Source of the DNA: Telopea speciosissima | Taxonomy: Eukaryota > Streptophyta > Magnoliopsida > Proteales > Proteaceae | Direction of reading: 5' to 3' | Length of the DNA: 64,000 nt | Assembly (NCBI RefSeq): GCF_018873765.1 | Contig: NC_057926.1 | Span: 52,247,878 to 52,311,877 of the forward strand | In this document: piece after piece, positions 35,945 to 48,388 of the stretch | How positions within the stretch are numbered: the stretch's first letter is position 1 | How the letters are laid out: the number at the start of each line of letters is the position of its first letter | Position numbers and translations under genes: made by a program | The notes under the pieces: model-generated | What the model was told of the DNA's origin: nothing | The model's database searches: none | Seen by the model: the letters and a program-made list of their open reading frames with translations, nothing else

Positions 35945-36574
35945 CTAAGCTTGAAGAAGATGCGCGTCCAACCCCTTACAGAACTTGGTTGTAACCTCCA
36001 GATAATTAATAGGCTCAGGGACCTTCTCACTTAGCTTTTCATATTCTATGATGCATTTCACAAAGTTCTTGCCATCCTTTGTAAAGACTTGCATATGCAG
36101 CTTGTACTTGCTGCAAAGCTCTCTAACATATTCAAAGTGATTGATTTGTTCACTTCATCTAGGGCTTCCATCTTGCCTTTGGTAGAGACAACTTTATCTC
36201 CATCTGTGTTTAACAAAATGTACCAAAAAAAAGTCTTTGACATTATGAACCACAATAAAAGAATCATTTTAAACACCCCAGGGTCAGCCCATCTAGTGGG
36301 AGTACTGTTGGCGTAGGCCACTCTCCCGGACAAAGTTCTTTTCCCATAGAATAAAAAAATTCCTTAAAGGGATAATGAAAATCTTACCTAAGACATAGCA
36401 GTAGGAATTGATGGAGCCCAAGCTCTTTCCATCTCCTTCATGTACTTCAGACTTATGGACATCATCAGGAAGAGCTTTGGAAAATAGGGTCCCATGATCT
36501 ATACAACCATGAAAATACTTATTTGCAGAGGATTTGATCTCCATTTCCATTGAAAGCTTTCCACTAAGACCCAT
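35945..36574 (-). pseudogene. MLP-like (Bet v 1 family) pseudogene, exons 36388-36574 and 35945-36203
   Basis: Exon 1 (62 codons plus one base) starts MGLSGKLSMEMEIKSSANKY and ends in a normal CTTAG|GTAAG donor; the intron ends AACACAG. Exon 2 is 259 bp, 13 bp shorter than its intact sister at 55,547. The missing bases lie after the NKSITLNM region, where the sister has an ACAT...ACAT direct repeat. The deletion shifts the frame and stops it early, so the C-terminal half of the ligand-binding fold is lost. The frame beyond the deletion still reads well when shifted, so inactivation is recent. A TATAAAT box (36,686-36,692) remains upstream. Confidence 0.88.
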
Positions 36575-36685
36575 TGCTCCTAACGATCAAAAGCGAATAT
36601 TGGAGAACACAGCTCAAACTCTTATCAAGGGTGAGAGATGGAAAAGAGAAAGAAGACTATGGAGTTGAGAATTGAGAATGCACGA

Positions 36686-36692
36686 ATTTATA
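36686..36692 (-). promoter_or_regulatory. TATA box of the MLP pseudogene
   Basis: TATAAAT on the minus strand, about 112 bp before the ATG, followed by TCGTGCATTC. The same arrangement stands before the intact copy. Confidence 0.6.
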
Positions 36693-38735
36693 ATGGAAAA
36701 TTATCAATGTCACCCCCTGAGTTATCTCGTTATTACTATGTACTAAAATATCAAATCTGGACCAAAAATTAAGAGGATCATCTTTTTCTCCATAATTAAT
36801 TTAGTATCCATGATTGATTGAGAATTTTGACTAATAATTGGGAAATCTCACTAAAATATTTTGTTGTTATGTCAAAAGTGGTCTTTTTTGTCTCATTTTT
36901 CTTAACCTCATCTAAGAGTGTCCACTGGCTTCACCACTCATCAAGATATCATGTACCTATTATTATCACCACTAGCACCATCTGTGCTTGGATTGGTCCC
37001 AACTCCCAATCAATGATGCAGCCTCGTTAAAAGCTATGGACCAGGAGAGTGAAGACGCACTCTTCTAGGTGTGCTCCTGAATAACATGAATACAAAAGAG
37101 AAAGAAAACGCAAAGGGAAAAGGTACAATTCTTCTAGATTGTAGTAAAATTTTCTGTGGTTTCATGGGGAAAACTACAAATTTTCAAGAATGCAGTGAAA
37201 CTCTTTTAAGTTTCAAGGTTTAGTCATTGACTGGAAAACCAATATTGTACACTTGTTCTTTCGTGGGCAAATTTTTTTTTTAGCATAGGCCTATTTGGTA
37301 AACTTATCAAAGTGGTTCAAATAACTTCCTTGTGGTAGTAAGGGTGTCAATTGTTTCGGTCTGATGGCCTGGTTTATGTTTTGACAAGGTGTTAAGTTTC
37401 ATTGGTTTCTATTCGGTTTTTTTGTTAGTTTGTAGTGTTGATTTTGAAAGACGGTTTGCAATTCTGATTTGTAATGTGTTTAATTCTGATTCACATTCGG
37501 TTTATATAAAATTTGTAGTGTTGGTTTACATTTGATTTCACCTTTGTATCCTTTAATTCAATTTCTTTTACATCTATTCTGAGAGCATCAACAAATAAGT
37601 TTAGAATAAATAAAATTTACCATCTTGTTGATTCTCTTACTGTATATTCTACCATCATAAAAGCCACTTAAAAAATATAGTCTCATAAAAACACAGAATT
37701 AACCTTTGGTTGAAAATAAGGCAGTACTTTAACAAAAAAACATAAGGCAGTACAGAAAATTGAGTTAATTCGGTTCGATTCTTATTGGTTCCTATATAAT
37801 TTATAAATGTCGATTTTCAGGTGCGAATCAAAACCGAACCAAGAAAAAAACCTATGAAATCAAAATCGAATCATTTCTTTGTGGTCCGATCGTAAACAAT
37901 TGGTTATTGTGTTATTTATTTATTGTTTAAAATTTTATTCTAATAATGTTAAATTCTTTGTGGTTTGGAATTTAGCAAGTCAATAGAGGAGGGCTATAAA
38001 GAAGTTTCCTTGTTCATTGGGTAGAACAAGGGAGTTTCTGATGATTATTCAGTATTCTTTTTCTTTATTTCACACTGAAATGAAAAGCAAGAAATCTCTG
38101 GAAAAAAAAATGACATTTATAGAGGCATTAAATTCGAAAATTTACAGTACAATTCTTAAGTTTCAGTAAATTGGGAAACGGGAGAAGAATGGATGTCTTG
38201 AGCAAGGTTTTAAGAACCTACAATTGGGTCGGTGAATTGGCCAATTCGGATTGGAATTGATCGTGACTGATTCTGATTTCCTTTGATCCAATACGGTCAA
38301 TTCACACCCAAAAGCCATAGAAATTTTCTGGTTTTGGATCTAAAGACCACTTTTACAGTTCTTGAGCACTGACTTAGAAACGAAAGATCACTGCGAGGGA
38401 ATGCCACCCACGCCAGACAAATCGCCCTGCGACGATATAGGGGTGTGCTAAATGGCCGCCACACTCCTGGTCATTTTCAGGGTTCTAGGGGGTGTGACGG
38501 TCATTTCATGCACATCTGTGTGTCAGGGCATAGGGGTGGCATGCTGCGACCGGTGACATTCTCTTTTCAATATTTTATAGTATACCTTAAAACAGGATCG
38601 GACTCAACCTGAGATTTCAACCTTAACCTGACCCAACACTGACTCAGGGCCAAAATTTTATAGAAGGATTTCGATGGCATCTTGAACTGTTTCAGACGGA
38701 ATCGCAAGAAGAGCCGCTCTAGCTCGTTCCATTCT

Positions 38736-38827
38736 CCTTCATCCTATTCTCTCTCTTCTGCAACACTCTTATACAGCCGCACGGTGAGCAAAGATTGTCG
38801 TAGAAGAGAGAGAGAATAGGATGAAGG
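38736..38827. repeat. inverted repeat / hairpin
   Basis: Arm CCTTCATCCTATTCTCTCTC (38,736 onward, 24 nt) is matched by its reverse complement at 38,802-38,827, with one extra GA and a 42-nt loop. Confidence 0.85.
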
Positions 38828-39099
38828 CCAATGAAGCAAAGGCCGCCATTAATGGCGCTTCTTGATTCTTGAAGCTTTCTGGCTTTTTCTGTTCAAGGTG
38901 CCGAGAGATTGGAAACGAGACCGTTTTATTGTAACATTTTGATGGAAACGATAAGATACGTGGGGAACAAGATTGGTGGAGTTGAAAATGTTCGTTGAGA
39001 TTCTTTAAGAATCAGGGGTATGGTTATAGTCATAATGACTAGAATACCCCTTAAAAGCGTACTTGTTCTTTCGTGCCTTACAATTCGCATAGGGTCCGC

Positions 39100-40205
39100 A
39101 TAGTCAAATCCACTATTTGGTTCAATTTCGATTCGATTCCAGAGAGTATTGGTGTGATCCAAACTAAATCGAGAATCGAATCGGTTTTAAAATTTGATAC
39201 TTAAACCAAACCTATTCGGTTTTGGTTCTTACATGGTTCGGTTCATGTACTCGACCCATATATTATAATATACAATATATAGTATAATATAATATTATAC
39301 TATAACATTTTAGTGTAGTATAGTAGTATTATAAAATCTAATACTTTTCACAAAAAAAAAATAGTATTATAAAATCTAATACTAACATTAATAATATATG
39401 CTATAATATATTAGTATTACAATATTCTATTATCCAAATTCGGTTCAGTTTTGGTTCTAGAATTTGGTCTATGCTAGATCCGAAATCAAATCGAGAATTG
39501 AATCATTTCTAAAAATTAGGACTCTAACTTAACCGAATTTTATTCTGTTCAATTCGATTTGGCTTATTCGATCTGGTTCCGATTTCCGGTTTGCATTTGA
39601 CACCCTTAGTAAGGGTGTCATTTGCTTCGGTTCTAGTTATTCGATCCGGTTTATATTTTGACAAAGTGTAATCAAAATCGAACTGTCAGTTTGCTTTCGG
39701 TCAAGCTAAATCGGTTTTTTTTTTTTTTCCGGCTTTCATTATCCGGTTCACATTCAGTAGTACCGATTTTGAAAAACAATTTGCAATTTCAATTTATAAT
39801 ATTTTTTAATTCCGATTTACATGAAGTTTGTAGTGTTGCTCCATTCGGTTTTCACCTTTGTATTCTTTAATTTGATTTCTTTTACACCTATTTTGAGAGT
39901 ATCAACAGATAAGTTTAGAATAAATTAAACTTGATCATCTCAATATATATTGCAGATTCTCGTAATACATTCTAACATCATTATACGTCATTTTAGAGAT
40001 TATTATTGTTTTTTTTTTGGGTAAAATATTTTAGAGATATAGTCCCTTAGAAACATAGAATCAGCCTTTGCTTGAACATAAGGTAGTACAAAATATTAAA
40101 GTTTATTCGATCTGATCTTACTGGTTCCTATTCAATTTAAACCTGTCGATTTTCTAGTGCAAATCAAAACCCAACCGAGAAGAAACCCAGGAAATTAGAA
40201 TAGAG
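39100..40205. mobile_element. two abutting MITE-like repeats in opposite orientation
   Basis: At 39,596-39,620 the ends meet as GACACCCTTAGTAAGGGTGTC. The right-hand copy begins AAGGGTGTCATTTGCTTCGG and resembles 37,345-37,905 (AAGGGTGTCAATTGTTTCGG, then GTTTTGACAA and TTTACA...TTTGAGAG phrases). Both are full of CGGTTC/GAACCG motifs. Confidence 0.55.
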
Positions 40206-40214
40206 TAATTTTCT

Positions 40215-40325
40215 ACGCAGCCTTACCCCTACTTTCGCAAAGAAACTATTTCCACTTTCCAGACTCAAACCCGTAACCACTTGGTCACAATGGAGCAACC
40301 TTACTGTTGCACCAAGTCTAGTCAT
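40215..40325 (-). repeat. partial Au-type SINE
   Basis: Plus strand TACGCAGCCTTACCCCTAC...GAAACTATTTCC...CCGTAACCACTTGGTCACAA...GGAGCAACC...TTGCACCAAG. The tRNA-like head is kept on the minus strand; the distal body is missing. Confidence 0.8.
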
Positions 40326-40620
40326 CGGCCAATTTTTTGAGCTCAAGCCGCTCAGTTGTTCTCTCCGGGCTCAAAGCATGAATAACTAAGGGGTCAATTT
40401 AAAATTGGAATCGCAAACCAGAATCATAATTGGCCACTTAAAGTATAAGCTAGGGTTTGTGTTTATTAATTATAAACCAGAATCATAATTGGCACATTGG
40501 AAGATAATACCATGCTGGTCTTTTGTGAATTATTCTGTTACCACAACCAACTATTGCAAGAAGAGAGCAGTGGGAACTCATTAGACAGATCCAACTCTAA
40601 ACCTGATGGACCATTGATAT

Positions 40621-43600
40621 TCATTTTCCTTTGTCAAAAGCTGCAATATTCTGGGGTTCACATTCAGGACTAAAAAGGCGAACCAGCAAAGCAGAGGTTG
40701 AGCTCACAGTTACAGCTCCACAGGCTGCCCATCTGAGACTCCTCGGAACTGTTATCCTCGGACCTGCAATAAATATAGAAACAAGAATAAAATAAAAATT
40801 CTGAAAATTGGTCGGTGTGTGTGAGAGAGATAGAGAGAGAGAGCAAAAAATTCTCCCTCGCCAATCTGTTTTTGGATGGAAGCTTCTTCATGGTCGCCTC
40901 GCTACAGATGATTTGGTCAGGTATCCCAATTCCATCTAGGTGTGATCTCTGCCAATGAGGCTGATGAGTCAATAAATCATCTTTTTTTAGATTGCAATTC
41001 TCCTGCGATGTGGAACTCCTACATGAACTGGTTTGGTATTTCTTGGCAGCAACATTCGCCGCTTCAAGAGATGGTAGTTTGGTGGAAGAGGAAAGCTTGT
41101 AGTTTAACTTTCAAAGGTGCTTGGTCTGCAGGTTTCATTCTTATCCCCTAACTCATATGGTTGGAAAGAAACAATAGAAGGTTTGAAAGCCAGAGTAGAG
41201 TGCAGCAGATTTTCAAGATGATTTTCTTTGAGTTGAGATCTAGACCATCCCTCTCGCACGGTTCTTTTTCCTCAGTTTCAGATTTGATTTGTGCTAGAAG
41301 TCTAGGCATTCATATCTCACCTAGAAAGCAATCTTGCAGCTGGAGATTTTTTGGTGTTGCCCCCCTCCCAAGAAACTGGGTGAAACTAAATGTGGATGGT
41401 TGTTCTCTTGGTAACCCAGGAAGGTCAGGAACTAGTGGTATTTTTCACGATGAACATGCTAGAGAAATCCAATCTTTTGGAGTTTTTGTTGGCCAGCATA
41501 CTAATTTTGAATCAGAATTCTTAGGCTCTTAGCTCTCATGTATGGTCTGATTTTTGCAAAAGACTTGGGAGTTCACAAGCTGTGGGTGGAATGTGATTCA
41601 GTGGCTGTGGTGACTTCTGTTTGTTTTAATTCTATTCCCTGGTGTGTGCGCCAAGATTGGCTCTTTCTTCAGGATTTTTTGGCATCCATCGAATGGAAAA
41701 CCACTCACTGTTATAGAGAGGCTAATCTGATTGTGGATTACTTATCAAAATCAGCAGCTAAGGGTGGTGTTTCGTTTGTTATGCAGCCTTTCCCTCCTTT
41801 TATCATTAGAGAGTTGGAGGTTGATGCTTTGAGAAGACCTCGATATCGGTTTTCTTGTTAAGCTTTTGCATGGCGGGCTGCTTCTCCTACTGATGGCTTT
41901 GCCGAAGGAGGGAGTCTCGGCCTCGCTTCTTGTTTTTTTCTGTTTTGTTTTTCAGGTTGTATATTCCAACATCATTTTCTATTAATACAAAGGACAGTTA
42001 GATTTTAGGTTTAGGAGGTAAGAAGAGAGAAGGAAGAAGTTGGAGGAGAAAGAAGATAGCATGAGAAGAGAGAGACGAGAGAAGAGAATATTTGGGTTGT
42101 AATCGATTGGGTTGGAGAGGCTTCTCCATACACCTATATTAATTCAATCATAACAAATAGGAAATTACATCCACCTCCCTAGGGAGGTATAAGGGAAATA
42201 AAGAAGAAAAACATAATTACATAATAAGGCAACTAGTAATGGGACTAGTTCCTAAACTACCCCTATTGCATGACTTCTAACACTTCCCCTCAAGTTGGAG
42301 AATATATATCATGCATTCCCAGCTTGCTTAGGAAAGAACTAAACTGAGGAGAGCCAAGAGCCTTGGTGAAGATATCGGCCAGCTGATCACCAGTCTTCAC
42401 AAAAGGAGTACAAATACAGCCAGAGTCTATCTTCTCCTTGATGAAATGCCTATCAACCTCAATGTGCTTAGTCCGGTCATGTTGAACAGGGTTGTGAGCA
42501 ATACTAATGGCAGCCTTGTTGTCACAGTACAGTCTCATGGGTCCTTCAGTGTTGAATCCCAGTTCCTGAACAAGTCTTTTTAGCCAGATGAGCTCACACA
42601 CTCCATGTGCCATAGCTCTAAATTCTGCCTCGACACCTAGATCTAGCCACAACATGTTGTTTCTTACTCCTCTAGGTGACTAAGTTACCTCCTACAAAGG
42701 TACAATAGCCGGAGGTAGATCTCTTGTCTGTAATGGAACCAGCCCAATCGGCATCTGTGAAACCTTCCACTCTCAAGTGGTTGTGCCTTGCATACAACAA
42801 TCCTTTCCCTGGAGAGGACTTCAAATACCTTAAAATGCGATACACAGCATCCAAATGGCCACTCTTGGGAGCATGCATGAATTGACTGACAACTCCCACT
42901 GCATAAGAGATATCTGGCCGAGTCATAGAGAGATAGATAAGCTTCCCCACTAGCCTTTGATACTTCCCCGCATCAACAAGAGAAGGACCACAGTCCTCTC
43001 CTAGTTTGTGATTCTGCTCAATAGGAGAGTTTGCTGGTTTGCAGCCTAACATCCCTGTCTCTGTCAACAAGTCAAGGATAAACCTCCTCTGACATATGTT
43101 GATTCCTTTCTTGGTCCTTGATACTTCTATTCCTAAGAAGTACTTCAAGGGACCTAGATCTTTGATCTCAAATTGCTGTGCCAAGTAGCTCTTCAATTTA
43201 TCTATCTCAGTTGTATCATCTCCTGTGACCACGATATTGTCAACATAGACAATGAGAGCTGTGATAGTACCATTACTCCGCTTGCTAAAGAGAGTGTGAT
43301 CAGCTTGGCTCTGGGAATATCCATTCTTCAGAATAGCCTGTCGGAAGCGCTCAAACCATGCCTTTGGTGACTGTTTGAGACCATATAGAGCCTTCTTAAG
43401 GAGGCACACTTTCCCTTCAGCTAAAGGCATCTTGAAGCCTGGAGGAGTTTGCATGTACACTTCCTCTTCCAAATCACCATGAAGGAAGACATTCTTCACA
43501 TCCAACTGATATAAAGGCCAATCTTTATTGGTAGCCAAAGATAAAAGAACTCTTATTGAGTTATGCTTGGCCACAGGGGCAAATGTCTCCTGGTAGTCAA

Positions 43601-46600
43601 TTCCATAATCTTGACTGTACCCCTTGGCAACCAACCTTGCTTTGTATCTCTCAATACTGCCATCAGATTTGTACTTGATTGTGTAGGCCCATCTGCATCC
43701 AACTGGGACACGTCCCTTGGGAAGGTCTACAAGTTGCCAAGTACCATTCTTCTCAAGTGCCATCATCTCCTCAGACATGGCTTGTCTCCACTTTGGGTCA
43801 GACATAGCATCAATGACATTCTTGGGAATGGAAACAGTAGAGCTCTACAGTAATAAAGGCAAGGCCTGTAGGAGAAATTGCATCCTAGGAAACAAATTGG
43901 GATATAGGATTAGTACAAGTTCTTTTCCCTTTCCTAATAGCAATAGGAAGGTCCAAATCAGATGGAGGAGAAGAAATGTCACCTGATTGACAAGAATGAA
44001 TCTCAGGATGTGGATCTGGATCTGAAGAGGACTCTTGGTAGGTCTTCTTTCTTGTATTATACAAGCCTTCACCTTTTTTGTATGTAATGTGGTAATCCTT
44101 CTCCTTACCAGAACCACTTTCAACAACCAAATCTGTATTCCCCCTTGGTGGTTGGTCATCAACCTCAACCACATCTATAGTCCTGTGTTTCCCAATGTCA
44201 AGCATAAAAGGAGAGGTAGGTAGAGGAGAAAGAAAGAAATCATCAGTAGCCTATTCACTCCCACAATTCTCCCCCTGAAGAGGATGCTGAGAAGGGACAA
44301 AGAAAGGGACTGACTCAAGAAAGGTAACATCCTTGGAAATGATACATCGGCGGGAAGAATGATGGTAACACTTGTACCCCTTGGTAATAGAAGAGTACCC
44401 AAGGAAAAGACACTTAAGAGCTTTGGGGTCAAGTTTAGTGCAGGCAGATTTGTTAACATGCACATAACAAACACAGCCAAAGACTTTAGGAGGACGAGAA
44501 AAAACAGAGGCCTTGGAAGATAAGATGTCCAAGGGAGATTTGAAACTAAGAAGCTTGGTAGGCATATGATTGATGAGAAAGGAGGAAGTGAGAAGAGCTG
44601 CGGACCAGAAGGTCTTGGGGACATGCATGCCAAACAATAGACTATGTGTGACCTCCAGTAGATGGCGATTTTTCCTCTCAGCAACCCCATTTTGTTGGGG
44701 CGTGTCAACACACACTAGCTGATGGATAATGCCATGAGTAGTAAAGAGGGTTTGAAGGCCACCAAACATGTACTCTCCCCCTTTATCAGATCGCACAATT
44801 TTGATGCGGGTCTCAAATTGAGTAAGGATCATTTGGTAAAAATCCTGAAAGGCATCACAAACATCACTCTTATGCTTCAAAAGTACAGTCCATGTGGCAC
44901 GGGAAAAATCATTAACAAATGACACAAAGTAATGAAAAGCCAAATAAAGAAGTAGTAGGGGAAGGACCCCAAACATCAGTATGCACAATATGAAAAGGAG
45001 CAACAGCTATATTACCATGATAAGGATATGAAGACCGACAATGTTTGGCAAACATACATGGTTCATATTGAAAAACATGAGAAGAGGCAATAGAAGAAAA
45101 TAAGTGAGGCAATTGTTTCCTCATTACAACAACAGATGGATGGCCAAGACGATGATGCCATAACATAACAGAATCCACAGAACTACTATCATTATGTCCA
45201 TACACATAGGAATGAGCTGTGGCAAAAACGGATCAAAAAAATAGAGGCCTTGCTCCTCACGTCCACTACCAATAATCCTCTTCGTCACCAAATCCTGAAA
45301 AAGACAATGAGAAGGAAAATATGTGACACAACAGTTGAGAGATTTAGTCAGATGACTCACAGATAAAAGATTCAGTGTAAGGTTAGGGACATGAAGAACA
45401 GAAGAGAGGGAAATAGATGATGTCACAGAGATATTACCTTTACCAGATATGGAGGAAAGGGAGCCATCAGCTACCCTAACCTTGTCCTTACCAGAGCAAA
45501 TGGTATAGGAATCATAATAATGAGACGTACCAGTCATGTGGTTTGTGGCACCCAAGTCAATGACCCAAGACTGGGCGGCAGTAGAAGCTGAGGTGGAGAC
45601 CTGCAAAACTGAGGATGATGAGGATCCAGCCATACCAGATGTAGAAGATGTGCTCAACTGTGGCACAACCCTGCGAACCACTGCATCCATGAAGGTGGAG
45701 TCATCCTGTGGGGCATCAGCATCAGTCGCCGCCGCGGAATGAGCTCGAGCTCCCCCTCTACGACCTCCACGACCACGCATACCAGGAGGGCGACCATGGA
45801 GAGACCAACACCTATCCTTGGTGTGTCCAGTGCGACCACAATGACTACATTTAAATCTGTCTCGCCCAACTCCACTGGCACCAACTGTCTCCACAGTATT
45901 GGCTTCCTCACGGTTAGGCCTTGGGCCTCTACCACCTCCACGGGTGTCTCGAACAGAACTAGAATTGAGGGCTGACCTCTTAGATGATGCTGGTGGTGGT
46001 GCCATAGTAAGCCGCCTGGTCTCTTCACTCTGTAAGTAACTACAGACTTCACTAAGAGAGGGAAGGGGAGACCGGCCTAACAGCTGGAGTCTAACTGGTT
46101 CATAGTTAGGGTTCAGACCACCAAGTAAAGAGAAGACACGCTCCTTTTCAAGAGTCAGATACACTTTTGCTTCATCCTCTGGGTTGGTCAAATGAAGGTC
46201 CCTGTAGTGATCATACTCCTCCACAAGATTAAGGAACACACTGCAGTACTCAGAAATAGTGTTGTCACCTTGTTTCAATGAGTGAATTTTTTGATGGAGC
46301 TGATAGACCTTGGCAGTGTCACCTACTCTGTCAAAGGCCACAGAGACACTATGCCAAATAGCTTTGGCTGTTTCCTTCCTTATAAATCTTCTCCCAATCT
46401 CGGGCTTCATGGAGAAGATCAACCATGTCATAACTGTAGAATTTTCAGTCTCCCATTTATCAAAAGTAGGTGAACCAGTTGTGGGAGCCTTGATAGCACC
46501 TATGATATATCCAAGTTTTCCCTTACTCCTAAGAGAAAGTCTCACAGAATGTGACCAATCTAGGTAATTAGTACCATCAAGCTTCATAAAAGAAATCTGT

Positions 46601-48352
46601 TGGTGAGTACTCTCATAAGCCAACTGAGGGACAACAGTAGGGGGGTGTGAATCAGCAGTACCAAGCACAGATGTATCCGAATCAGGCATGATGGAAGGGA
46701 TTTGACAATAAACAAGAACACCAAAGACAAGTGGGGAGTACACACTCAACCCAAACAAGCAAAAAGTCCAATAAGCAGCCTAGGATAGCACACTGCCGAA
46801 GCAATCCTAGCAGCAAATCTCTAAGAGGACTTAAATCAAGCACTTCTAGTGCATTCCAACATCAATCCAGCAAGCAGTCCCTTATAATACTGTACCACAA
46901 AGCTTGCAAGGAGTAGTATCAACTCCAAACAAGAGGAAAGGCCTCACAAAGGCTGTGCATACACATCCCTCAACCAAGAGAGCATCAAACTGTAGCTCAA
47001 AGCAAGAAAAAAGGGTAAACACTCTCGGGTTTACCTAGGCAGAACAGAGGATCCCACACAAGAAGCAAATCTGCTCATATGGCTTCTTCAATCAGCAAGG
47101 AAGATCATAGCCATCCTCATAAGTGTCCTAGGGCGATGCAAATGAGCCTGACCAAGACACAAAAGCAATCCGAGAATAGCAGCAGCTGCAACCTGAACCT
47201 GAACCTGAACTTGGCGGAACTTGTAGCAGCAGCTGTGTGAGATCTAAACCTTCAAGAGAGCTTAAAAAACAGCTCAGGTATATCCTTCGATCATCAAAAG
47301 AGGCTAGAATGAGCCTATTCCATACTCTTTAAGCAAAGCTGTACACAGGAATCTCCTCTTTGGAATCTTTAGACACAAAGGCATAGTTGTCACGGCGATC
47401 CAAGTCAGTAGAGGGGTGTCACGTCGATATATCGACATGTCGCCCGCCATGGCGAGCATGTCAACCATGTTTTATTTTTTATTTTCTCTATTGTTAATGT
47501 GTTAATAGATGTATACTCAAGCCATGTTTTATTTTTTCTCTATTGTTTCTCAAGTTTTAAGAAGAAAATTCAGAAATCGAAGAGGGAAAGAAGATAGGAA
47601 GAAGAAATCGAAGAGGGAAAGAAGACAGGAAGAAGAAATCGAAGAGGGAAAGAAGAAATCGAAAGAAATTGAAGAGGGAAAGAAGAAATCGAAGAGGGAA
47701 GAAGAAATCGAAGACAGGAAGAAGAAATCGAAGAGGGATGCCATGGCGTAGGTCGCCATGCAACCCTCTCCAGCGCCATGGCGACGCCATAACAACTATG
47801 CACAAAGGATTTCAAAGAGAAGAAAAAGAATGAAAACAGGGACTGAACCCGACTCTCAAACCTTAAGCCTGCTCTAATACCAAGTTAGATTTTAGGTTTA
47901 GGAGGCAAGAAGAGAGAAGGAAGAAGTTGGAGGAGGAAGAAGATAGCAACAGAAGAGAGAGAAGAGAGAAGAGAATATTTGGGTTATAATCGATTAATTC
48001 AATCATACACCTATATTAATTCAATCATAACAAATAGGAAATTACATCCACCTCCCTAGGGAGGTATAAGGGAAATAAAGAAAAAAAAAATTACATAATA
48101 AGGCAACTAGTAATGGGACTAGTTCCTAAACTACCCCTATTACATGACTTCTAACAAGGACCTCTTAGCAAGAGAGAGAGAGAGTCGGTTTTCCTGTTAT
48201 GCTTTTGCTTGGCGGGCTGCTTCTCCTGCTGATGGCTTTTCCGTAGGTGGGAATCTCGGCCTCGCTTCTTGTTTTTTTCTGTTTTGTTTTCCCTGTTTTT
48301 TTTTCCAGGTTGTATATTCCATCATCATCTATTAATACAAAGGACCTCTTAG

Positions 48353-48388
<36 letters not shown>

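Larger units (their letters stand above)
34680..37080 (-). repeat. MLP duplication unit 1
   Basis: This block (downstream flank, MLP pseudogene, upstream flank) recurs with insertions at 52,300-57,390 and begins again at about 62,800. Landmarks shared by the units are GAAGTTCATATGA (34,890; 52,470; 63,015), AAAATATTATGTACAC (35,516; 53,354; 55,127; 63,604) and TCAATGATGCAGC (37,010; 57,322). The whole unit, not only the gene, was duplicated. Confidence 0.85.
37081..40620. other. repeat-rich intergenic stretch, no gene
   Basis: Contains decayed elements with AAGGGTGTCA-type ends (37,345 to about 37,905; 39,100-39,608 and 39,610 to about 40,200). It also has a 24-26-bp hairpin (38,736-38,827), an AT-rich (TATAAT)-like tract (39,260-39,430) and a partial Au SINE (40,215-40,325). 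I saw no credible open frame. Confidence 0.55.
41996..48156 (-). mobile_element. Ty1/copia LTR retrotransposon, full length but degraded, TSD AGGAC
   Basis: LTRs at 41,996-42,282 and 47,883-48,156 (about 95% alike), flanked by AGGAC (41,991-41,995 and 48,157-48,161). On the minus strand the LTR starts TGTTAGAAGTCATG and ends AAAATCTAACT. The primer site TTGGTATTAGAGCAGG follows the 5' LTR and a purine tract (TTGAGGGGAAGTG) precedes the 3' LTR. The interior has the copia order gag, protease, integrase, reverse transcriptase, RNase H. It sits inside the 3' tail of a LINE within the intron of the complex I subunit gene, in the gene's orientation. A MITE has inserted in its leader. Confidence 0.95.

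Noticed and set aside
47509-47815. Lys/Glu-rich and Phe/Ser-rich ORFs on both strands
   Set aside because: They are products of the GAAGAAATCGAAGAGGG minisatellite within a MITE.
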